DNA of 14,133 bases from PGYR01 sp040264895. Lineage in GTDB: Bacteria > Bacteroidota > Ignavibacteria > Kapaibacteriales > UBA2268. This document shows positions 1 through 6,653 of the stretch, one piece after another. Numbering within the stretch: the stretch's first letter is position 1; each line of letters begins with the position of its first letter. Location of the stretch: contig JBDQHL010000040.1 in assembly GCA_040264895.1 (NCBI GenBank), positions 1 to 14,133 of the forward strand, given 5' to 3'. A program made the position numbers and the translations under genes. A model generated the notes under the pieces. That model had not been told where the DNA came from and made no database searches. It saw only the letters and a program-made list of their open reading frames with translations.

Positions 1-66
1 CTTAGCAGCATTTTTTCTATTTTTGAAATTGATTTAATCTAAATTAACAAAATCGTTAGATATTAA

Positions 67-1701
67 ATGGCTCAATCTAAAAAACTAAAAAAGACGAAAT
101 ACTTATTCGTCACTGGTGGTGTAGTATCTTCATTAGGTAAAGGGATAGCTTCGTCTTCTATTGCTTTTTTATTAAAGCAAAGAGGATTCAGTGTAAGCAT
201 ACTGAAGCTTGACCCTTATATTAACATCGACCCTGGAACTATGAGTCCAACTCAGCACGGCGAGGTGTATGTAACTGATGACGGTGCAGAGACTGATTTG
301 GATTTGGGTCACTATGAGCGATTTATAGATGAGTCATTGTCACAACTGAACAACTTAACTGCTGGTCAAGTTTATGATAATGTAATCAGAAAAGAAAGAC
401 GTGGACATTACTTAGGTAAAACTGTACAGGTTGTGCCCCACATCACTAATGAGATTAAGAACAGAATGACTGCTTTCGATGGGGAGAAAGATTTTGTTCT
501 TATTGAGATTGGTGGAACAGTCGGCGATATTGAGTCATTACCATTCTTAGAAGCACAAAGACAGCTAAACTATGAACTCGGTATGAGTAACTATCTTAAT
601 ATTCATTTGACTTATGTACCCTACATAGCTGCTGCAAAAGAGCTGAAAACAAAACCAACACAGCATTCTGTAAGACAACTAATGCAATATGGAATAAAGC
701 CAGATGTATTACTTTGTAGAAGTGAGCACAGCTTGCTCAAAGATATGAGAGAGAAAATAGCTCTCTTCTGTAATGTTGATGAAGACGCTGTTTTCGAATC
801 ACGCGATGTAGAAACAATCTACGAAGTACCATTGTTCTTCGCGAGAAAGAGATTAACAGAAACTATATTAGAAAAATTAGGCGTGAAAGTTAAAGATATT
901 GACTTAGACACTTGGAACAAATTCGTAAGAAAAATAAAAAAACCAAGATTCGAAGTTAAAATTGCTTTAGTAGGTAAATACACCAAATACGAAGATTCAT
1001 ACAAAAGTATTTCAGAAGCATTTATTCACGCAGGATCTATTAACAACTGTAGAGTCAAGCTGGATATGTTGAACTCTGAAGAAATGTTAGATGCTAAAAC
1101 AACAAAGAAATTACTAAAAGACTATGACGGTGTGCTAATTGCTCCTGGTTTCGGTAACAGAGGAATAGAGGGCAAGCTTAACGCAATTAAGTTTATCAGA
1201 GAAAATAAAATTCCTTTCTTTGGAATCTGTTTAGGTATGCAATGTTCAGTAATTGAATTTGCTCGCAATGTTTGTGGACTTAAGAACGCACACTCAGCTG
1301 AATTCGATAAAAATGATCAGAATGTAATTGACATTATGGCTGACCAAGTGGACGTTGAAGACAAAGGTGGCACTATGAGATTAGGCGCCTACCCTTGCAA
1401 ATTAACTAAGGGTTCCAAAGCTCATAAAGCTTATGGCGAATTGGAGATTTCTGAAAGACACAGACATCGTTATGAGGTTAGCAACCAGTTCAGAGAAGTC
1501 TTAGAAAAAAATGGTATGACACTTTCAGGACTTTCACCAGATGGCAATTTGGTCGAAATAGTAGAATTGAACGACCACCCTTGGTTTGTTGGTGTTCAGT
1601 TTCACCCAGAGCTAAAATCAAGAGCTGTATCAGGACACCCATTATTCATTGATTTTGTTAAAGCTGTATTAAAATTAAAAAAACAATCTGAATCAGAATG
1701 A
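67..1701 (+). CDS. pyrG: CTP synthase (glutamine-hydrolysing)
   Basis: Makes CTP from UTP, ATP and glutamine (or ammonia) in the cytoplasm, the last step of de novo pyrimidine nucleotide synthesis. At 544 residues it has the usual full length. The N-terminal synthetase domain starts with the family's P-loop-like segment GGVVSSLGKG (residues 17-26, Lys25). It continues with the conserved DPYINIDPGTMSP and HGEVYVTDDGAETDLDLGHY blocks. The C-terminal class I glutamine amidotransferase domain (about 295-535) has its nucleophile Cys388 in GICLGMQC, and the His513/Glu515 pair in QFHPEL completes the triad. The ATG at 67 begins the conserved N-terminus; no Shine-Dalgarno sequence is visible, and the 66 bp in front hold no promoter I can defend. 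Its stop overlaps the next gene's start in ATGA, so the two are probably co-translated. Identity is unambiguous. Confidence 0.98.
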   Translation: MAQSKKLKKTKYLFVTGGVVSSLGKGIASSSIAFLLKQRGFSVSILKLDPYINIDPGTMSPTQHGEVYVTDDGAETDLDLGHYERFIDESLSQLNNLTAGQVYDNVIRKERRGHYLGKTVQVVPHITNEIKNRMTAFDGEKDFVLIEIGGTVGDIESLPFLEAQRQLNYELGMSNYLNIHLTYVPYIAAAKELKTKPTQHSVRQLMQYGIKPDVLLCRSEHSLLKDMREKIALFCNVDEDAVFESRDVETIYEVPLFFARKRLTETILEKLGVKVKDIDLDTWNKFVRKIKKPRFEVKIALVGKYTKYEDSYKSISEAFIHAGSINNCRVKLDMLNSEEMLDAKTTKKLLKDYDGVLIAPGFGNRGIEGKLNAIKFIRENKIPFFGICLGMQCSVIEFARNVCGLKNAHSAEFDKNDQNVIDIMADQVDVEDKGGTMRLGAYPCKLTKGSKAHKAYGELEISERHRHRYEVSNQFREVLEKNGMTLSGLSPDGNLVEIVELNDHPWFVGVQFHPELKSRAVSGHPLFIDFVKAVLKLKKQSESE

Positions 1702-2927
1702 ATTTAGATTCTATCATATTATTCGATAATGAAGAAAATGATAGATTTTACCCATTTTCCGTACTTCATCCTGTATGGGAACTCAGAGTAGGTGCCAAGA
1801 GATTATTTGAAAAGTACCTATCGAAGTACCCAGATTTTAATATTTCTTTCGCTTGTGCAAATGAAGATAAACTTAATTCATTCCTGAAAAGATTTAACAT
1901 AAAAAATACTATTACTCCTGGTGCTTATAATTTAATACTTTCGTCTCAGTTGATATTAGACGAAACTTTACATTATGAAATTGGAAAAATTGTATTCGAA
2001 AATAAAAACTACTTAATCAAGTTGCAAGGCCAAACAGTAGGGATATTTACTAATGAGTATATAAATTTTAATAGTATCAAATGTCTTGATGATGCTGATC
2101 TCAGATACGAGGTATATAATTTACCAGATAATATAAAATATTTGAATTATATATGGGATGCAATTTCTGAAAATTCAGAAGCTATTAAAGAAGACAGATA
2201 CTTTTTCTCTGACATGTCATTGGCAGATTACTCAACATATGAAGGTGTATATTTAGTCGACAAAAAGAATATACTTATCTCTGAAAAATCAAAGATAAAG
2301 CCCAATGTGGTAATAGATGCAACTAATGGCCCTGTCATAATAGACGAGGATGTTACTATAATGTCTGGAGCGACTATACTCGGTCCTTGTTATATTGGTA
2401 AGAATTCCACCATAAAAGTAGGTGCAAAAATTTATCAAGACACATCGATTGGAGAAGTTTGTAAGGTTGGTGGCGAAGTAGAAAGTTCTATAATACAGTC
2501 ATACAGCAACAAACAACACGATGGATTCTTAGGTCATTCCTTTTTAAGTGAATGGGTTAACTTAGGTGCAGATACAAACACATCAGATTTGAAAAACACT
2601 TACTCTGAGATAAAAGTAATACAGAAAGATGAAGAAATATCATCTGGAACAATGTTCCTTGGTCTAATTTGTGGTGACCACACCAAGTCAGCTATCAATA
2701 CTCAGTTCAACACAGGAACTATAGCTGGTGTATGTGGGATTTTGGTGAGACCTGGCTTTCTGTCAAACCATATAAAATCATTCTCATGGGGTGGCTTACA
2801 TAGTTCACCAGTATACAAACTAAACAAAGCAATAGAAGTTTGTAGCATAGTAATGGGACGAAGAGATAAAAAAATTACAGAAGAAGAAATAAAACTACTT
2901 ACTTCTGAGCACGAAAGAGTAAAATAA
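1698..2927 (+). CDS. GlmU-like sugar nucleotidyltransferase with left-handed beta-helix domain
   Basis: The 409-residue protein resembles the Bacteroidota-type alternative GlmU family, proposed to do both glucosamine-1-phosphate acetylation and uridylylation to make UDP-GlcNAc; that role is family inference. The N-terminal part (about 1-190) starts with ILFDN and RFYPFSVLHPVWELRVG. This corresponds to the family's 'R..LLPLT..RP..ELRVG' signature and replaces the usual GlmU GGxGTR loop. From about residue 200 to 365 there are hexapeptide-type repeats (VIIDEDVTIMSGATILGPCYIG). The acetyltransferase-like block NKQHDGFLGH (271-280) and SEWVNLGADTNTSDLKN follow. Two family positions look altered: HP where RP is usual, and GAD (Asp292) where GAG is usual. 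The gene overlaps pyrG by 4 bp. CTP synthase uses UTP and a GlmU-like enzyme would use UTP too, so both act at the UTP branch point. No Shine-Dalgarno sequence is evident. Confidence 0.82.
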   Translation: MNLDSIILFDNEENDRFYPFSVLHPVWELRVGAKRLFEKYLSKYPDFNISFACANEDKLNSFLKRFNIKNTITPGAYNLILSSQLILDETLHYEIGKIVFENKNYLIKLQGQTVGIFTNEYINFNSIKCLDDADLRYEVYNLPDNIKYLNYIWDAISENSEAIKEDRYFFSDMSLADYSTYEGVYLVDKKNILISEKSKIKPNVVIDATNGPVIIDEDVTIMSGATILGPCYIGKNSTIKVGAKIYQDTSIGEVCKVGGEVESSIIQSYSNKQHDGFLGHSFLSEWVNLGADTNTSDLKNTYSEIKVIQKDEEISSGTMFLGLICGDHTKSAINTQFNTGTIAGVCGILVRPGFLSNHIKSFSWGGLHSSPVYKLNKAIEVCSIVMGRRDKKITEEEIKLLTSEHERVK

Positions 2928-2972
2928 CTATACTCTTAAATAGTCTATATAAGTATAAGCTCTTTGAAAATT

Positions 2973-3344
2973 GGGGGTGACATGGATTCGACGGAGTGTC
3001 GAATTTTGGATGTTGCAATCCGTGCTGCTATCGGTGGTGCACGCTAATAAAACCGGTAAAACAAACAAATGCAGAAGATAATTTTGCAATGGCTGCCTAA
3101 ATAACATAATTTTTAGGTAACCCATCTCTTTAAATATGTGCCTGTTCATATTTATATTGAGGTGTCGAAACCTGACAGGATAGTCGAAGTCAGTTCAGCT
3201 GGGACTTAGGCGAAACTAAAAGCTGATATATCTTGCAAGCCCTGTCTTTCGGTTACTTGCTTGATGAACACTTATAGAAAGAATATGATTGTAGACGCTT
3301 CAGATGCAGTTCTTCGGACGTGGGTTCGATCCCCACCACCTCCA
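2973..3344 (+). ncRNA. ssrA: Transfer-messenger RNA (tmRNA, ribosome rescue)
   Basis: tmRNA frees ribosomes stalled on broken mRNA and tags the nascent peptide for proteolysis. The 5' end GGGGGTGACATGGATTCGAC and the 3' T-arm (GTGGG, TTCGATC, CCCAC) form the tRNA-like domain. The acceptor stem pairs 2973-2979 (GGGGGUG) with 3337-3343 (CACCUCC) and includes a G3-U wobble, the alanine identity element. The mRNA-like part resumes at GCA 3071 and reads AEDNFAMAA, then TAA at 3098-3100, with a second in-frame TAA three codons further on. The AMAA ending resembles the published Chlorobium tag. After discriminator A3344 the genome reads CAA, so the CCA tail is not encoded and must be added enzymatically. 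The gene starts 45 bp after the GlmU-like stop. A weak TATAAG at 2954-2959 could be a -10 element, but I am not confident in it. Confidence 0.96.
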
Positions 3345-3351
3345 CAATTTT

Positions 3352-4254
3352 TCAATAATAGTATTTTTTTCCAATAATATAAGTATTTAAATGAGCTTCT
3401 AAAATTAAATTCAAATCTTTAGAATAGCCACCACCCATAGTACAAGATACAGGTAAGCCTCTTTTCTTGCATTCACTATATACAATTTCATCCCTCTTCC
3501 TTGTGCCATCAATAGTAAGTGAGAGTCTCCCAAATTTATCAGACTCTAATACATCAACTCCGGATTGATAAAACACAAAATCAGGTTTTTCTGAATCAAG
3601 TAAATAAGGAATTTCTTCACTAATTATATTCAAATACTCCTTATCACCAGTCAAATCATCAAGTTCAGTGTCCCTATCAGATATTTCTTTTTTAAGGGGG
3701 TAGTTATTTTTACCATGTACACTGTATGTGAACACTCTCGGCTCTTTGTCGAAAATCTCAGCAGTACCATTACCTTGATGAACATCAAGATCAATAACTA
3801 AAACTTTTCTAGCTATACCATTATAAAGCATAGTGTTAGCAGCTACTGCTATATCATTAAATATACAAAAACCTTCGCCTTTATAAGAAAATCCATGGTG
3901 AGTACCACCAGCAATATTGAATGAAAGCCCATTATATATTGCTAGTTCTGCACCTCTCAAAGTTCCATTGGTAATTATTAATTCACGTTCGTAAAGTTGC
4001 TTACTTTGTGGGAATCCCATTCTTCTCTCTTCCTTTCTTTCCAATTTGATATTTTTAACTTTATTAACATACTCCTCAGTATGAGTTAATAAAAGTAGAT
4101 TTTCATCAAGTGGTCTAGGAGAAAAAAAATTTTCTTCCGAAAAGATTTTTTCAGATTTAATCTTTCTCACTAACTCGCTATATTTCAACATAGGGAATTT
4201 ATGATTCTCTGGCAGTCCGTGGTGGTAACTTGGGTGGAAAGAAATGTTAATCAT
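3352..4254 (-). CDS. Histone deacetylase / acetoin-utilisation family deacetylase
   Basis: Zinc-dependent deacetylase of the arginase/HDAC fold, 300 residues, full length for a bacterial class IV-like member. The active site looks intact. The tandem His119-His120 lies in GGTHHGFSYKGEGFCIFND. Metal ligands are Asp157 and His159 in DLDVHQGNGT and Asp234 in QSGVD, and the transition-state Tyr277 is in GGGY. Bacterial relatives act on acetylated small molecules, polyamines or acetyl-lysine proteins; the substrate here cannot be read from sequence. The start ATG overlaps the stop of the upstream M48-like gene by 4 bp (ATGA), indicating translational coupling as the last gene of a three-gene unit. 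Its stop codon lies only 7 bp from the converging tmRNA 3' end, with no terminator hairpin between them. The family call is secure and the cellular role is unknown. Confidence 0.93.
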   Translation of the reverse strand: MINISFHPSYHHGLPENHKFPMLKYSELVRKIKSEKIFSEENFFSPRPLDENLLLLTHTEEYVNKVKNIKLERKEERRMGFPQSKQLYERELIITNGTLRGAELAIYNGLSFNIAGGTHHGFSYKGEGFCIFNDIAVAANTMLYNGIARKVLVIDLDVHQGNGTAEIFDKEPRVFTYSVHGKNNYPLKKEISDRDTELDDLTGDKEYLNIISEEIPYLLDSEKPDFVFYQSGVDVLESDKFGRLSLTIDGTRKRDEIVYSECKKRGLPVSCTMGGGYSKDLNLILEAHLNTYIIGKKYYY

Positions 4255-5036
4255 AATGATTCTTTAACTTCATCCCAGTTGAATGTAAAACTAATTTTTT
4301 GATCATTTTTACCAGCAGAATTCAAAATCTTTATTCTCTCGTTAGAGTTTGTATGAGCTCCCAAAAACTTTGGGACATTCTCAATATTCTTATATAATGA
4401 GGCATAATATTCGCCCAGTACAGAAGGTGAAACCCAGATATTTTTCATTAGATCAATAGCATATTTTTCAGCTTCACTCTCCATATCAGAAGAATATTTA
4501 TTTTTGTTAAGCACTATATGTGCCTCATCAAAAGCAGAACCCATATCTGAATAGACTACAGCAATCTTTAAGCTATTCTCTAATTCTTCAATATTATGAT
4601 TATAAACTAAGTGCCCAACTCCATGACATACTAGAGCAACTAATTGTTCAGCACTATCTACTGTTTTTAACAATCCTCTTGTTATAACAACTAAGTTTGA
4701 GGGTAGAGAATACAGGTTGACTTCATTACTATTATCCAGATATAACTTAAAGTCAATACCATTATTTTTTACAACCCTCTCAACTTCGTCTAATACTTTA
4801 ACAATATCTGAATTGTCATTATCAATATCTTTGTATCTTAACGTGGATATAAGTTCCACTGTTAATTCCAATTGTTCGGGGTTTTCTTCATCTATTTTTA
4901 CATCTGATATTGTTTCTTGTTCCTCTTCCACGGAATCACTATCATCAGGATCATAGTAGGTTAAAAATATCCAAGCAGCTATAAATAATCCCAAAAGCAC
5001 AAAAAAATCGCGCTTCATTTTTTTCTTATTCGCCAT
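4251..5036 (-). CDS. Membrane-anchored M48-like protein, probable inactive peptidase
   Basis: 261 residues. A basic N-terminus is followed by one hydrophobic segment (about 11-27), then an acidic stretch (DPDDSDSVEEEQE), suggesting a signal anchor with the domain outside the cytoplasm. The segment EQLVALVCHGVGHLVYNHN has the layout of an M48 metallopeptidase zinc helix, but HExxH reads His138-Gly139-Val-Gly-His142. The catalytic glutamate is thus replaced by glycine (GGA, one base from GAA). The second M48 motif, ExxxD, is recognisable as Glu186-Ser-Glu-Ala-Glu190, with Glu in place of Asp. All three presumed zinc ligands (H138, H142, E186) remain while the general base is gone, so this looks like a metal-binding pseudo-peptidase; that is inference. 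The reading frame is otherwise intact. It overlaps the upstream DUF4870-like gene by 11 bp and the downstream deacetylase by 4 bp. The family assignment is moderate because similarity is concentrated around these motifs. Confidence 0.7.
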   Translation of the reverse strand: MANKKKMKRDFFVLLGLFIAAWIFLTYYDPDDSDSVEEEQETISDVKIDEENPEQLELTVELISTLRYKDIDNDNSDIVKVLDEVERVVKNNGIDFKLYLDNSNEVNLYSLPSNLVVITRGLLKTVDSAEQLVALVCHGVGHLVYNHNIEELENSLKIAVVYSDMGSAFDEAHIVLNKNKYSSDMESEAEKYAIDLMKNIWVSPSVLGEYYASLYKNIENVPKFLGAHTNSNERIKILNSAGKNDQKISFTFNWDEVKESL

Positions 5037-5520
5037 AATCTTCTTTTTCTTTTCTAAACTTTTCTTCTTCTATATTACGAACTTTATAGACTTTTTCATA
5101 GCAATAATTACCAAAAAAAATGAAATAGTACATTCTGCCATTTCTTGCCTTTATTGCTGCAACAATACTAAAGATCAGGTATAATAGATTGAACAGTGCT
5201 GTCATAACAGCATAGAGAACAAACCATAATGATACATCGAAATTACTCCTAAACAGGTAGATAACCCAGACTACCAGTCCAAAATTAAGAATACTTACAG
5301 GCAGCTGAGATAGCAAAGACTGGAGTGAATGAAACTGAACGAATCTGCTTTTATGTTTGTTCACATGATAATATATAGCTGCAGCTATTATGTTTAATAT
5401 CGGTAGTGGTATACCAGCAGCTAGAGACGCAAACATCATAAAGTAAGCACTCATTCCTTCTTCTTTTTCTTTAGAAGGTAAATCATGTGGTTGCTGAATT
5501 GGGTAGTAATCATTATTCAT
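5026..5520 (-). CDS. DUF4870-like (Tic20-type) small integral membrane protein
   Basis: 164 residues with three hydrophobic segments at about 24-51, 69-90 and 96-124. These are followed by a charged cytoplasmic-looking tail rich in Lys and Glu. The pattern resembles DUF4870 proteins: a first helix ending in PILNIIAAAIYY, then a polar stretch with FVQFHSLQSLLSQ, then two further helices. The family has no firmly established function. The first 20 residues (Pro- and Gln-containing) look unstructured. It is the first gene of a minus-strand unit with the M48-like protein (11 bp overlap) and the deacetylase. It is divergent from the arginase gene across 182 bp. A TATAAT lies on the minus strand at 5567-5562, about 42 bp before the start, but without a convincing -35 box. 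The family call is by pattern only. Confidence 0.68.
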   Translation of the reverse strand: MNNDYYPIQQPHDLPSKEKEEGMSAYFMMFASLAAGIPLPILNIIAAAIYYHVNKHKSRFVQFHSLQSLLSQLPVSILNFGLVVWVIYLFRSNFDVSLWFVLYAVMTALFNLLYLIFSIVAAIKARNGRMYYFIFFGNYCYEKVYKVRNIEEEKFRKEKEDYGE

Positions 5521-5635
5521 AGGCTAACGACATCATTTTCAATTAAAGTTAATTTTCATACATTATATCATATACGTAAAATCTTAAGAAAGTTATAGTT
5601 AATCAGTAAAATTTTTGTTTTTTAACATTCCACAA

Positions 5636-5668
5636 TTTTTTGATTAATTAGTACGTTAATTATCTTTG
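5636..5668 (+). promoter_or_regulatory. Candidate Bacteroidota-type promoter for the arginase-protease pair
   Basis: TTTTTTG at 5636-5642 and TATCTTTG at 5661-5668 are separated by 18 bp. This fits the published Bacteroidota sigma pattern (TTTG near -33 and TAnnTTTG near -7; the -7 box matches fully). Transcription would begin around 5673-5676, leaving a leader of about 27-30 nt before the ATG at 5703, which has no Shine-Dalgarno sequence. In AT-rich DNA such matches occur by chance, so position relative to the gene is the main support. Confidence 0.45.
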
Positions 5669-5702
5669 ACTAAATCAGATATGGACACGAACAAAAACAA
5701 AT

Positions 5703-6653
5703 ATGAAAAGCTTTAGGATTATAGAAAACCCCTCAGAATTAGGTGCCGGGACTCGAGGCTCGAGTGTAGGAATAAATGGACTTAGAATAGCCGCTATTAA
5801 CAAAGATTCTAAGCTATTTTATGAAAATGAAATAGTTACTATTGATAAGAACAACAAACTTCTATTTAAAAAGATTAATACCCCTCATGCAATTCGTTTA
5901 AAACAAATATATAAACGGATTAAGACATTGGGTAATAAGGTGGAAACTTCATTACGTTTTGGTAAATTTCCATTAGTAATAAGCGGGGATCACTCATCTG
6001 CGGCTGGCACTATTGCTGGTATAAAGAAAGCATACCCAGATATGAGATTAGGTATTGTTTGGATAGATGCTCACGCTGATATGCACACTCCTTACACTTC
6101 ACCATCGGGAAATGTTCACGGTATGCCACTTGCTATGTCAATGGGGTTAGATAATCTGAAATATCAGAGAAATGAAATAAGCGAAAAAGCTGAGAAATAT
6201 TGGAAAAAATCTAAGAACTTGTTCGGTATAACCCCAAAAGTAAACCCTGAAGATTTAGTTTTTATCGGCTTAAGGAGTTACGAAAAAGAAGAGTTAGCCC
6301 TGATAGAAGGCCATGAAGTGAAAACTATTAGTGTTTCTGAGGTCAGAGATAATGGTATTGATAAGATATTAGATGATTCATTAGATCACCTAAAGCAATG
6401 TGATGCAATATACCTTTCATTAGATGTAGATTCTATGGATCCGAACATTACTTCTTATGGGACAGGTACCCCAGTAGCTAAAGGTTTTACACCTGATGAA
6501 GTAATAGAAATGGTTTCTAAATTACTAAAAAATGATATTGTTAAAGCTTTAGAGTTGTGTGAGATTAACCCGTTATTAGATGATAGTAACAGAATGGCTG
6601 AAATTTCGTTTGTAATATTAGAAAACATTATTAACATTATAAATTCCGAATGA
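5703..6653 (+). CDS. rocF: Arginase (ureohydrolase family)
   Basis: Predicted Mn2+-dependent cytoplasmic enzyme hydrolysing L-arginine to ornithine and urea; 316 residues, usual family size. All six metal ligands are present: His97 in GDHSS, Asp122/His124/Asp126 in DAHADMH, and Asp241/Asp243 in SLDVDSMDPN. The late conserved segment ELCEINPLLD is also there. The block TSPSGNVHGMPLA follows the metal loop as in arginases rather than agmatinases. Two substrate-contact positions differ from classical arginases. The Asn after the third Asp (DxN) is His128, and the GLRDVD/GLRSLD aspartate is Glu in GLRSYE. Arginase remains the best call, but a related guanidino substrate is possible. The start is the first ATG and begins the conserved N-terminus (ENPSELGAGTRGS). 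Its stop overlaps the S8 protease start in ATGA. No urease or ornithine-using gene is visible nearby. Confidence 0.85.
   Translation: MKSFRIIENPSELGAGTRGSSVGINGLRIAAINKDSKLFYENEIVTIDKNNKLLFKKINTPHAIRLKQIYKRIKTLGNKVETSLRFGKFPLVISGDHSSAAGTIAGIKKAYPDMRLGIVWIDAHADMHTPYTSPSGNVHGMPLAMSMGLDNLKYQRNEISEKAEKYWKKSKNLFGITPKVNPEDLVFIGLRSYEKEELALIEGHEVKTISVSEVRDNGIDKILDDSLDHLKQCDAIYLSLDVDSMDPNITSYGTGTPVAKGFTPDEVIEMVSKLLKNDIVKALELCEINPLLDDSNRMAEISFVILENIINIINSE

Noticed and set aside
2928..3149. Minus-strand open frame of 73 codons
   Set aside because: It overlaps the 5' half of the tmRNA and has no protein-like features.
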